Below, one piece after another: positions 48,232-57,531 of a DNA stretch of 58,336 nt. The stretch lies in assembly GCA_013152925.1 (NCBI GenBank), contig JAADFK010000224.1, forward strand, positions 1 to 58,336, given 5' to 3'. This DNA is from Acidobacteriota bacterium (GTDB lineage Bacteria > Acidobacteriota > Thermoanaerobaculia > Thermoanaerobaculales > Sulfomarinibacteraceae). The notes under the pieces are model-generated. The model was not told where the DNA came from and searched no databases. It saw only the letters and a list, made by a program, of their open reading frames with translations. Each line of letters opens with the position of its first letter. Position 1 is the first letter of the stretch. Made by a program: the position numbers and the translations under genes.

Positions 48232-48626
48232 TGTTGTCTCCAGCACGTGCATGGCGTGAGTATCCCCAGCGGTACCGGCTCGAAGCCTCTCGGTGCACCG
48301 AATGCGGCAAGATCTCCTATCCTCCACGGGTCGTCTGTCCGGGTTGCCGCGGGCGCCAGTTCGAGACCGTCACCCTGTCGCGGGAGGGTACCGTCGTCAC
48401 CTTCACCGTGGTTCACGTGCCACCTGCCGGCTTCGAGGGCCAAGCCCCCCTGATCCTGGCCCTGGTGGAGCTCAAGGAGGGCGCACGCACCATGGTACAG
48501 CTGGCGGACGTGCCCGATCCCTCGCAAGTCCGGATCGGCATGCCGGTTCGCCTGGAGTTCCGCAAGATCGCCGAGGAGGGCGAGGCGGGGACCATCTTCT
48601 ACGGCCACAAGGCCGTCCCGGCGTAG
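48231..48626 (+). CDS. DUF35 OB-fold/zinc-ribbon protein
   Basis: Zinc ribbon CTECGKISYPPRVVCPGCRGRQFETVTLSREGTVVTFTVVHVPPAGF. Confidence 0.9.
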   Translation: MLSPARAWREYPQRYRLEASRCTECGKISYPPRVVCPGCRGRQFETVTLSREGTVVTFTVVHVPPAGFEGQAPLILALVELKEGARTMVQLADVPDPSQVRIGMPVRLEFRKIAEEGEAGTIFYGHKAVPA

Positions 48627-48786
48627 CGCGCGTCCGCCATCCGGAGGGGGGGCCACCGTTCGCCGCCGGTTGATGACCGGCGCTCGAGGGGTGCTGGAAC
48701 TTTCCCGCAGCCCCGTTCGTATTCCATGGTGGGCCGCTGCCGGATGGCGCGTGCTGGCGGGCGCTCACGACACCTGAGGAGGGGGT

Positions 48787-49719
48787 ATGGCGGTGCTTCT
48801 CGAGGTCAGGGAGTTAGTGAAACGGTACGGCGAACGGATCGCCGTGGATCACGTTGCCTTCACCGTCAGTGCGGGTGAGATCTACGGGCTCCTGGGGCCC
48901 AACGGCGCCGGCAAGACCACGACCATCAAGGTGTTGACGGGCCTGCTGCCACCGACCTCGGGATCGGTCCGGATCGCGGGATTCGATCCCTTCGCCGAAC
49001 CGCTGAAGGCCAAGGCGCAGCTCGGCTGGGTGGGCCAAGAGACCTCGCTCTACGAGGACCTGACGGCCAGGGAGAACCTCGAGCTGGCTTGCGCCCTGGG
49101 CCGGGTTCCACGTTCCGAGGTGCGGAGCCGCGTGGCCGGGCTCCTGGAGACCATCGGCCTGGCCGACCGGGCCGGCGAACGGGTCTCCAGGTTCTCCGGC
49201 GGCATGAAGCGGCGGCTCCACCTGGCGGTGGCCCTGGTGCACCGCCCGCGGGTGCTGCTCCTGGACGAGCCGCTGGTCGGTGTCGATCCTCAGGCGAGAG
49301 CCCACCTGATGGGGCTGATCGAACGGCTCGCGGAGGAAGGCCACGCCGTGCTGCTGACGACCCACGACATGGACGACGCCCAGCGGCTCTCCTCACGGGT
49401 CGGCATCCTCGACCACGGCAAGCTGCTGGCCGAGGGTACCGTGGACGAGCTCCAGGCCCGCCTCGGCGAGCGGGACGTGCTGAGGCTGTCGGGCAGCTTT
49501 CCCGGGGAGCTGCCGCCCCTCCCGGAGGCGCTGGGCGCCGAGACCCTGTCACTCCGCGAGGACGAGTTGATGCTGGCCGTGCCCAACGGGTCCACGGCGC
49601 TCCCCAGGATTCTCGGCATCCTCGAGGGCGAAGGAATCTCCGTTGAACGCGCCGCCCTGGAACGCCCGAGCCTCGAGACCCTCTTCCTCGAGCTGACGGG
49701 CCGGGAGCTGAGGGACTGA
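48787..49719 (+). CDS. ABC transporter ATP-binding protein (ABC-2 exporter)
   Basis: Walker A GLLGPNGAGKTTTIKVL; signature SRFSGGMKRRLHLA; Walker B VLLLDEPLVGVDP. Confidence 0.95.
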   Translation: MAVLLEVRELVKRYGERIAVDHVAFTVSAGEIYGLLGPNGAGKTTTIKVLTGLLPPTSGSVRIAGFDPFAEPLKAKAQLGWVGQETSLYEDLTARENLELACALGRVPRSEVRSRVAGLLETIGLADRAGERVSRFSGGMKRRLHLAVALVHRPRVLLLDEPLVGVDPQARAHLMGLIERLAEEGHAVLLTTHDMDDAQRLSSRVGILDHGKLLAEGTVDELQARLGERDVLRLSGSFPGELPPLPEALGAETLSLREDELMLAVPNGSTALPRILGILEGEGISVERAALERPSLETLFLELTGRELRD

Positions 49720-50969
49720 TGGCACGGTTCGGCACGCTTCTCGGCCTGGAGCTCAAGCGCCGCCTCCGTGATCCCGTGTCCCTGATCGCCTGGCTGGCAA
49801 TCCCCTTCCTGATGGTGACCCTGATGGTCCTTGTCTTCGGCGGCAGGGGCAGGAGCTCCCTGCCGCGGATCAAGATCCTGGCGGTCAATCACGACACGGG
49901 CATCCTTTCCAAGGGGCTCCTCGCCGCACTGGACAGCCCCGAGTTGGCCGAGTACCTCGATGTGGCCGTGCTCGACGAGAAGGAGGCCACGCGCCGGATG
50001 GACCGGGGCCATGCCTCCCTGATGGTCGTGATCCCCAAGAGCTTCACACGGGACTTCCTGGACGACAAGCCGCTGACCCTCCGGGTCTACCGCAACCCCG
50101 AGCAGACCATCCTCCCGGGAATCGGCGAGGAGATCCTCGCCTTCCTGGCGGACACGGGCGGCTTGCTCCGGGCCACGCTCCTGCCGCTCACCAGGGAAGT
50201 GATCGACTTCGACGCCTCCTCACGGCCCTCCCTGGAACAGGTGACAGCCCTGTCGTCACGGATCTACTCGATCCTCGACGACCCCGTGGCCCAGAACCTC
50301 CTCGACCTGAACGCGCTGAAGATCACGGCCCGGCATCCGGAAACGAAGAAGGTCTCCCGATCCGAGATCGTCGGCTGGTTTGCCCCGGGCTTCGTGGCCC
50401 TGGCGCTCCTCTTCATGTGCAACGGGCAGAGCCAGGAGATCCAGGAGGACCTGATTCACGGCCGCCTCGCCCGCGCCTGGACCTTTCCCAGCCGGCCCAT
50501 CCTGCCCCTGAGCGCCAAGGCCATGGCCCTGGTCGTCTCCGCCTCTCTGAGCGCCGGGTTGCTCGTGCTGGCCCTCGCCGGCACCCTGGGCTGGCGGCCG
50601 GGCAACGTTGCCGTCCTGACGATCCACACCCTGGCCGTGGCGACGTCCTTCTCCGGCCTGTCGCTCCTCCTGCGGTCCCTGACCCGGAATCCCGAGGCCG
50701 GCGGCGCCGCGGCCTCCGGCGTCATGGTCGGCCTCGGTTTCCTCGGCGGCTGCTTCATCCCGGCGGTCTTCCTGCCGCCGTTCCTGCGGAGCGTCGCCCT
50801 GTACATCCCCACCGGCTGGGCCGTCCAGGGCTACCTGATACTCCAGGGCAGCAGCTGGGCCGGCCCGCTGGGCACCATCGGCTGGCGGATCGCCGCCCTG
50901 GCCGCCACAGGCGCCGCGAGCTTCCTCCTGGCGGGGCGGCTGATGGAGCGCAAGGCGGTGTCCTCATGA
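49719..50969 (+). CDS. ABC-2 type permease
   Basis: TM topology with a large extracytoplasmic loop; coupled by ATGA-type overlap to the ATPase gene. Confidence 0.88.
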   Translation: MARFGTLLGLELKRRLRDPVSLIAWLAIPFLMVTLMVLVFGGRGRSSLPRIKILAVNHDTGILSKGLLAALDSPELAEYLDVAVLDEKEATRRMDRGHASLMVVIPKSFTRDFLDDKPLTLRVYRNPEQTILPGIGEEILAFLADTGGLLRATLLPLTREVIDFDASSRPSLEQVTALSSRIYSILDDPVAQNLLDLNALKITARHPETKKVSRSEIVGWFAPGFVALALLFMCNGQSQEIQEDLIHGRLARAWTFPSRPILPLSAKAMALVVSASLSAGLLVLALAGTLGWRPGNVAVLTIHTLAVATSFSGLSLLLRSLTRNPEAGGAAASGVMVGLGFLGGCFIPAVFLPPFLRSVALYIPTGWAVQGYLILQGSSWAGPLGTIGWRIAALAATGAASFLLAGRLMERKAVSS

Positions 50970-52108
50970 GCTGGCGGCAGATTCTGGCCATTGCCCTGAC
51001 CGACCTCAAGCGGATGCTCCGGCGAAAGGACACCCTGGTCTGGCTCCTTCTGATGCCGCTGCCCTACACCTACTTCTTCGGCATGGCCTTCCGGGAGGCC
51101 CCGGAGGAGCGGACCGTCGTCACCGTGGTCGAGCCGGCGCCCGACACGGCGTCAGAGCGGCTCGTCAAGGCCCTCGAGGCGGCGGACTACGACGTCAGAG
51201 CCGTCGGCTCGTGGAGCGAGCCCAAACCACTTCCAGGGAGCGGCTACCGGGTGGATCTCCCGCCCCATCTCGGGGCGCTGCTGCTTTCCGGCGGCACGGG
51301 TGAGATCGCCGTCTGGAGCCGCAGCGGTGACCTGGACGCGACCCGGGTCCAGGTCACTCTCAGGAAGGCGATCCTGACGCTGCGCGCCGAGTCGCTGGCC
51401 CGCCTCATCCGCCGCGAGAAACCCTCTCTGGAAACCCTCGGCGAGCCCCTCGAGGTGGTGCCCATCGCCATCGACGCCTCGGACTGGGGAACGCGGCACG
51501 AGATTCCCTCCGGCTACAAGCAGGTCATCCCCGGCAACATGGTGATGTTCGTCCTGATGTCCGTCCTCGTCACCGGCGCCGTCCGGCTCCTGATGGACCG
51601 CGAGCTCGGCCACCTCCAGCGCATGCTGGCCTCCCCCATCTCGCCCTCGGCCGTGGTCGTCTCCCAGTTCGTCTCCCTGGCGCTCCTCGGCCTTGCCGAG
51701 GCGATCTACTTCGTCCTCCTGGGCTGGCTGGTTTTCGGCCAGTCTCCCGGGCCGCATCCGGTGGCCGTCCTGGGCGTACTGGCACTGATGGTGGCCGCCG
51801 CCAGCGGCGTCGGGATCATCCTCGGGGCGACGTTGAAAACCGCCAAGCAGGCGGCCGCGGTCGGCATCTTCGCCACCCTGGCGCTGGCGGCGCTCGGCGG
51901 TTGCTGGTGGCCGGTGGAGATCCTCCCCCGCGCCATGCGACTGGTCGCGCTGGCGCTACCCAGCGGTCAGACCATGAGGGCCCTCGTCCGCCTGATGGTC
52001 TGGGGAGACCCACCCTCGGCCCTCGCCGGCTACGCCGCCTACATGCTGGTTTTCGCGCTCCTCAGCGGCGCGCTGGCCACCTCGATCCTACGCCGCCGGC
52101 TGGCCTGA
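50966..52108 (+). CDS. ABC-2 type permease
   Basis: IALTDLKRMLRRKDTLVWLLLMPLPYTYFFG; C-terminal six-TM domain; ATGA overlap with the upstream permease. Confidence 0.88.
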   Translation: MSWRQILAIALTDLKRMLRRKDTLVWLLLMPLPYTYFFGMAFREAPEERTVVTVVEPAPDTASERLVKALEAADYDVRAVGSWSEPKPLPGSGYRVDLPPHLGALLLSGGTGEIAVWSRSGDLDATRVQVTLRKAILTLRAESLARLIRREKPSLETLGEPLEVVPIAIDASDWGTRHEIPSGYKQVIPGNMVMFVLMSVLVTGAVRLLMDRELGHLQRMLASPISPSAVVVSQFVSLALLGLAEAIYFVLLGWLVFGQSPGPHPVAVLGVLALMVAAASGVGIILGATLKTAKQAAAVGIFATLALAALGGCWWPVEILPRAMRLVALALPSGQTMRALVRLMVWGDPPSALAGYAAYMLVFALLSGALATSILRRRLA

Positions 52109-52174
52109 GGACGGGCCGCGAGAGGGTGGTCCCACACGATCCCCTTCCTCTCAAGGGGATGGTATTGCGTGGCT

Positions 52175-52505
52175 TCGTTTGGGAGATCCCTCCACTTCGC
52201 GGTGCTCCGCACCGCTCCAGTCGGGATGACACCAAGGAACGGGCGCTGCCCACCGCTCCGGTCGGGATGACCCCCCTCTGTCATCCCGACCGAGCGAGCG
52301 CAGCGAGCGAGCGGAGGGATCGCCCCGCCACTGGCCCGCGGCCGGAGAACCCAGCTCCCCGCGGTGGCCGGTAAGATCCCTCCACTTCGCGGCGCTGCGC
52401 ACCGCTCCGGTCGGGATGACAGGAAGGAACGGGCGCTGTGCACCGCTTCGGTCGGGATGACAGGAAGGAACGGGCGCTGCCCACCGCCTCGGTCGGAATG
52501 ACGGG
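52175..52505. repeat. dispersed/tandem intergenic repeat cluster ('ccgctccggtcgggatgacaggaaggaacgggcgctg')
   Basis: Five or more variants of a ~40-bp unit; inverted copy forms hairpin GGTCGGGATGAC-N8-GTCATCCCGACC at 52260-52291. Confidence 0.85.
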
Positions 52506-52553
52506 GTGGGATGGATGCCGGGCACCGCCTCCGCGGGGACCGCCGGGCGCCGG

Positions 52554-53396
52554 CTACTGCCCGTGATCGCCGGAACCATCGGGGTGGTAGCGGCGGCGCA
52601 GCTCGGCGAGGAAGTGTGTCTCCTCCGGAGTGAGGGACTGGGGGCCCTCAGCCTGGAGCTTGGTCCGGATCCGTTCGAGCTCGCGGACCTCCGCCCGGCT
52701 CGGCCCGCGGGGCAGCAGCCGGTCCCGCGGCTCCAGCCGGTCGCGGAAGAGAAACACCATGATGGCCCCGGCAGCGGCTCCGCCCAGGTGGGCACCGTGG
52801 CCGATGGGGAGCCCGCCCCCGTGCCTCTGGGCCGCCAGTCCCCACAGGTCCCAGGCCACCAGCGCCGCGATGCCCGCCCAGGCCGGTACCGGGATGATGC
52901 CCATGATCAGGATCTTCTGGTGCGGAAAGACGATGGCGAAGGCCATCAGGAGCCCGGCGATGGCGCCCGACGCGCCCAGCGCCGAGACCTGCGGTTGATG
53001 CAGCACCACCACGCAGGTGGTCACGTGGCCGATGGAGCCCGCCAGGCCGGCCGCCAGGTAGAACTCCGTGAATAGCTTCGCTCCCCAGAGGCGCTCCAGG
53101 ATCGCGCCGAAGCTGTAGAGCACGATCATGTTGATGGTGAAGTGCCAGAAGGCTTCGTGTGAGAAGACCGAGGTCAGGAGCGTCCAGTAGAGACCGTGTT
53201 CGAGGTGGACGGCACTGACCAGGAAGTTGGCCGCCATGAACTCCAGGAGCCCCCGGGAGGAGCGCGCCAGCTGCCACAGCACGAAGACGGCCGCGTTGAT
53301 CCCGATGATGACTGGAACCGCCCTGAGCTTCCGCCGGTACCAGGGCTCGGCGGCCACGGAGCTTCCACTTCCGGTCATCGTCGGCGATCCTTCCAT
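52554..53396 (-). CDS. rhomboid-family intramembrane serine protease
   Basis: TSVFSHEAFWHFTINMIVLYSFG; catalytic ALGASGAIAGLLMAF; GHGAHLGGAAAGAIMVF. Confidence 0.9.
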   Translation of the reverse strand: MEGSPTMTGSGSSVAAEPWYRRKLRAVPVIIGINAAVFVLWQLARSSRGLLEFMAANFLVSAVHLEHGLYWTLLTSVFSHEAFWHFTINMIVLYSFGAILERLWGAKLFTEFYLAAGLAGSIGHVTTCVVVLHQPQVSALGASGAIAGLLMAFAIVFPHQKILIMGIIPVPAWAGIAALVAWDLWGLAAQRHGGGLPIGHGAHLGGAAAGAIMVFLFRDRLEPRDRLLPRGPSRAEVRELERIRTKLQAEGPQSLTPEETHFLAELRRRYHPDGSGDHGQ

Positions 53397-53448
53397 GGCG
53401 CCATCATCGGTGCGCTCCGGGCCGTTGTCCAGCGAAACGTGGCGGGAA

Positions 53449-53607
53449 GTTGTTGCGCTGTGCCCTGCCTTGCTCTTTCCGCCATGGAGCGCGGATTCCA
53501 GTCCGTAGGAGTGCATGCACACCGCGGGCCGTCCGTGATTGCCGAGATGCGGACCGAAGTCCGCGCTTCGAAGAACCCGCCGACAACAGGGGGCACGGCG
53601 CCACAAC
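53449..53607. mobile_element. MITE-like element B (non-coding, terminal inverted repeats)
   Basis: GTTGTTGCGCTGTGCCC (53449-53465) versus reverse complement of GGGCACGGCGCCACAAC (53591-53607), 15/17 match. Internal GCGGATTCCAGTCCGT and GCGGACCGAAGTCCGC palindromes; related to element A. Confidence 0.55.
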
Positions 53608-53697
53608 CTCGCTGTCGCGGGGTCGTGGACGGCCCGGAGAAACCACGGTAGAGTTGGGCGCTCCCGAGAGGGCGTTTCATTCCACCTGGAGGTTTCA

Positions 53698-55038
53698 ATG
53701 GCCGAGACGACCACGTGGCGCTTCCCCGCCGCGTTCTGGACCGCCAACTCCATCGAGCTCTTCGAGCGGGCCGCCTATTACGGCACCTTCATCACGCTGG
53801 CATTGTTCCTGACCCGCGTCGTCGGTTTCACCGACATCGAGGCCGGGTGGATCGGCGCCATGTTCTCCTCGATGATCTACCTGCTGCCGTTCTTCACGGG
53901 CGCCATCGCCGACCGGATCGGCTTCCGCTGGGCCCTGGCACTGGCCTTCGCCCTGCTCTCCATCGGGTACACCACCCTCGGCCTCTACCCCGTCAAGCTG
54001 CCGGTCCTCCTCTCGCTGGCGCTGATCGTCGTTGGGGGCTCATTCGTCAAGCCGATCATCACCGGCACGGTGGCCAAGTCCTCCGACGGCACCAACCGGG
54101 CGCGGGCCTACTCCCTCTTCTACATGATGGTCAACATCGGCTCCTTCAGCGGCAAGACCATCGCCAAGCCGGTACGGGTCGATCTCGGCCTGGACCACGT
54201 CCCCCTCTACTCCGCCGGAGCCGCGGCCATCGCCCTGCTCGTGGTCCTCGTCGCCTACTGGCCCAGGGAGGACCCCGACGCCCGCCCGCACAACATCGGG
54301 GAAACGCTCCGTGGCATGTGGACCGCCCTGTCCAACCTCCGCTTCCTGGCGCTGATCCTCATCACCGCGGGCTTCTGGGCGATCCAGGGGCAGCTCTACG
54401 CCTCCATGCCCAAGTACGTCCTCCGGCTCGTGGGCGAGCACGCCAGCCCCGAGTGGTACGCCAACATCAACCCCTTCGTCGTCGTCCTCCTGGTGGTGCC
54501 CGTCACCCAGTTGATCCGGAAGATGCCAGCCGTCAAGGCGATCGGCATCGCCCTGCTCCTCGTGGCCCTTTCGCCGTTGACCATGTCCCTGGCCCACCTG
54601 ATCCATGGCAATGTCACGATTTTCGGCCAGTCCCTGCACCCCATCACGATCATGATGATCCTGGGAATCGCCATCCAGGGTCTCGCCGAGTGCTTCCTCT
54701 CGCCGCGCTACCTGGAGTTTGCCTCCAAGCAGGCTCCGAAGGGCCAGGAAGGCCTCTACCTGGGCTACGCCCAGACCAACACCTTCTTCGCCTGGTTCTT
54801 CGGGTTCATCCTCTCCGGCTACCTGCTCGAGGCCTTCTGCCCCGACCCGAGGACCCTTGCGCCGGCCGTCCAGGCCCAGTATCACGCCGCCATGGCCGGT
54901 CACGGCCCCCTCCCCGCCGCCTACGCCCACGCCCACTACCTGTGGTACGTCTTCGCCGGCATCGGTCTCGCCGCCTTCGTCTCGCTTCTGATCTTCCACC
55001 GGGTGACCACCCGCCTGGATGCCAGGAAAGAAGCCTGA
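53698..55038 (+). CDS. POT/MFS-type transporter
   Basis: 12-TM profile; FWTANSIELFERAAYYGTFITLALFLT; GGSFVKPIITGTVAKSSDGTNRARAYSLFYMMVNIGSF. Confidence 0.85.
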   Translation: MAETTTWRFPAAFWTANSIELFERAAYYGTFITLALFLTRVVGFTDIEAGWIGAMFSSMIYLLPFFTGAIADRIGFRWALALAFALLSIGYTTLGLYPVKLPVLLSLALIVVGGSFVKPIITGTVAKSSDGTNRARAYSLFYMMVNIGSFSGKTIAKPVRVDLGLDHVPLYSAGAAAIALLVVLVAYWPREDPDARPHNIGETLRGMWTALSNLRFLALILITAGFWAIQGQLYASMPKYVLRLVGEHASPEWYANINPFVVVLLVVPVTQLIRKMPAVKAIGIALLLVALSPLTMSLAHLIHGNVTIFGQSLHPITIMMILGIAIQGLAECFLSPRYLEFASKQAPKGQEGLYLGYAQTNTFFAWFFGFILSGYLLEAFCPDPRTLAPAVQAQYHAAMAGHGPLPAAYAHAHYLWYVFAGIGLAAFVSLLIFHRVTTRLDARKEA

Positions 55039-55115
55039 GCCGTTCACGGCCGGATCCGGGAACCTTTTCCCACACCTCCCGTTATTCTCCGTGAAAAGGG
55101 AAAAGGAGGTACCCC

Positions 55116-55664
55116 ATGTTTCGCAAGCTCACAACCATGACCGCCGCGACGATACTGTTGGCCACCTCGGTCTGTCTCGCCGGCGGTACGGAACAACCGA
55201 CCCGCTGGCTCAACGTCAAGGTCAACGCCACCGAGAAACATGCCAACGTCTCGATTCGCGTGCCCATGACGCTGGTGACGACCTTCCTGGATGCCATCAA
55301 GACCGATGAGCTCCAGGGAGGCAAGATCCGGATCGACACCGAGGACGTGGAGATCAACTGGCCCAAGATCCTCCAGGCCATCAAGGATGCCCCGGACGGC
55401 CAGTTCGTCACCGTCGAGTCGGATGAGGCCGACGTGAAAGTCGAGAAGTTGGCCGGCATGCTCCGCATCCACGTGCAGGAGAAGGCAGGCGACAGGGAGC
55501 AGGTCAAGGTGATGGTTCCCGCGGCCCTCCTGGACGCCGTCTCCATCGACGATCAGGACCGCCTGGATATCAAGAAGCTCCTGGCGAACCTCGATTCCAG
55601 CATCACCGGTGACCTCGTCCGCGTCGAGGCACCCGATGCCTCGGTCCGGGTCTGGATCGACTGA
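55116..55664 (+). CDS. secreted hypothetical protein, paralogous to the next gene
   Basis: SD aaaaggaggtacccc; signal peptide; VNVSIRVPMTLV...FVTVESDEADVKVEKLAGMLRIHV...GDLVRVEAPDASVRVWID. Confidence 0.65.
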   Translation: MFRKLTTMTAATILLATSVCLAGGTEQPTRWLNVKVNATEKHANVSIRVPMTLVTTFLDAIKTDELQGGKIRIDTEDVEINWPKILQAIKDAPDGQFVTVESDEADVKVEKLAGMLRIHVQEKAGDREQVKVMVPAALLDAVSIDDQDRLDIKKLLANLDSSITGDLVRVEAPDASVRVWID

Positions 55665-56197
55665 TGAGCCGCTCCAGGACCGCCCTCACCGTCGTGGTGG
55701 CGGCGGCACTGGGATTGGTCGTGGCCGCCTTCATCGCCCAGTGGGTGGTGGTCGACGTCCAGGCCAGCGGCCGGAGCGCCGTCAGGGTGCCCGTGCCGCT
55801 GGCCCTTCTCCGGGCCGCTGCCGCACTCGTCCCAGGCTCGGTGTACCGGGGCGCACGGATACCACCGGAGCTTGCCGCCCGCCGGTCGCTGATTCTCAAG
55901 GCCGTCACGGCGCTCCGGGACAGCCCCGACGCCACCCTCTTGACGGTGCGAAGCCGGGAGGCGAAGGTCTCCATCGTCACGCGAGACGGTCTCCTGCTGG
56001 TCAACGCTGGCTCCCGCAGTGACGGGACAAACGTCCGCTGCAGGATCCCACTGAACGCCCTCCACGAGGCCCTGGACCGCTGGGACTGGAAAACCGTCGA
56101 TCCCGGCACGTTGCTCGCCATGCTGGGTGAGGCGCCACGCGGCCCCCTCGTCGAGGTGAACGCACCGGAAACCACCGTCACGATCAGTGTCTGGTGA
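55664..56197 (+). CDS. membrane-anchored hypothetical protein, paralogous to the previous gene
   Basis: N-terminal TM; VRVPVPLALL...TLLTVRSREAKVSIVTRDGLLLVNAG...GPLVEVNAPETTVTISVW; start overlaps the stop of the upstream gene. Confidence 0.65.
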   Translation: MSRSRTALTVVVAAALGLVVAAFIAQWVVVDVQASGRSAVRVPVPLALLRAAAALVPGSVYRGARIPPELAARRSLILKAVTALRDSPDATLLTVRSREAKVSIVTRDGLLLVNAGSRSDGTNVRCRIPLNALHEALDRWDWKTVDPGTLLAMLGEAPRGPLVEVNAPETTVTISVW

Positions 56198-56409
56198 GCT
56201 CTTGGGGGGATCCCACCGCGGTCGGAAGAGGCGTCAGTCTCCGGTCCCGTCCGCCGGAGCCGACCAGCGGACGACCCGGCCCTTGCAACCAGCAAGCATC
56301 GCCCCCGCATCCCCGTCAAGAGAGCGCAGACCGCGACCGGGCGATCACGACACGCCCGGGAAGCCCGCCGAACCCACCGTTGTCGTACGAGCCCGGACGC
56401 GCGCGCCTC

Positions 56410-57333
56410 TCAGCTTCCAGCCGCCGTGATCGACACGTCGCCGGACGAGGTGCTGACCTCCAGCCGGAGAGCTGGATTGTCCGCCGTGAGCTCCAAGACA
56501 CGTCCGCGCCCCTTCCTGGCGCCGGGATAATCCGAGACGATGTTGCCGGAGGAAGTCGTCACCATGCCGGCCACCGTTGCGCCCGCTGGCAGCGTGATCC
56601 TGACGTCGCCGGAGGCCGTCTCGATATCCGCCGTCCCTCCCGATGGCATCCCGCCCCACCGGAGCGTCACATCGCCCGAAGCCGTATCCACCTCGGCCGT
56701 GCCCGTCAGCCCGCTGACCCGCACGTCGCCGGATGAGGTCTCTGCCTTGAGCTGCGCCATCTCACCGTCGACCACCACGTCACCCGAAGCGGTCTGCACC
56801 TCCAGGCCCTCGGCCGGCCGGTGCAGCTTCAAACGGACCTCTCCCGATGCGGCGTCGATCTCCCCCCGCGCGAAACCGCCGTCGACGGTCACATCGCCCG
56901 AGGCCACGTCCACGTCCAAATCGCCCGATCCGAGATCGCCCTCCAGGCTGCAACTCCCCGAAGCGGTGTCCACATCGAGGTCGCGCCCCGGGGGCATCTC
57001 GATGGAGACCGTCCCGCTGACACCTCCCGAACCCCACCTGAAGTGATGGTGCCGCTTGGCGACGATCCGCAGGACCTTGCCATCGGCCTCGATCACCGGC
57101 TTCGCCTCCTCGAGGAGTTTGCCGTTCTTGGCCTTCAGGTCCACCGTCACCCGGATCGTGTCCCCCGGCGTCACCTTCACGCGAAGGTCGTGGAAGCTGA
57201 GATCCACCTGCACGACCCTGATGTTCCCGGCCGCCACCGACCGCTCGAAGTGCGCCGTCGTGCCGGCCACGGCCGGAACCGCCGCCAGTACCACAGCCAG
57301 ACCAACCGTACCGCTGACCAGCCATCGCCCCAT
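56410..57333 (-). CDS. DUF4097 beta-strand repeat protein
   Basis: Repeated (A/S)SG(D/N/E)(V/I) pattern: VDTASGSCSLEGDLGSGDLDVDVASGDVTVDG...ASGEVRLK...ASGDVVVDG...SSGDVRVSG...ASGDVTLRW...SSGNIVSDY; signal peptide; SD GGAGGAGG. Confidence 0.88.
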   Translation of the reverse strand: MGRWLVSGTVGLAVVLAAVPAVAGTTAHFERSVAAGNIRVVQVDLSFHDLRVKVTPGDTIRVTVDLKAKNGKLLEEAKPVIEADGKVLRIVAKRHHHFRWGSGGVSGTVSIEMPPGRDLDVDTASGSCSLEGDLGSGDLDVDVASGDVTVDGGFARGEIDAASGEVRLKLHRPAEGLEVQTASGDVVVDGEMAQLKAETSSGDVRVSGLTGTAEVDTASGDVTLRWGGMPSGGTADIETASGDVRITLPAGATVAGMVTTSSGNIVSDYPGARKGRGRVLELTADNPALRLEVSTSSGDVSITAAGS

Positions 57334-57531
57334 GGAATCCTCCTCCTGTCCCACACCCGACGCCGGAACGACGACCGTCCCGCCCGATGGGTGCTCTCAC
57401 CAGCTCTAACGAGATCCGGCGAGGAAGGTTCTGCCAACGCAGCACAAGACCGGCCGGGATCAGCCGGAGGAACCGGGACGGTGGACGGCGACAGCGCCGG
57501 GGAGCGGCCGTTGCCGCGGCGCCGTCCGGGC

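Noticed and set aside
52039-52795. ORFs reading 'CHPDRSGAQRPFLPVIPTGAVRS...'
   Set aside because: Translation of the intergenic repeat cluster; a typical spurious ORF product, not a protein.
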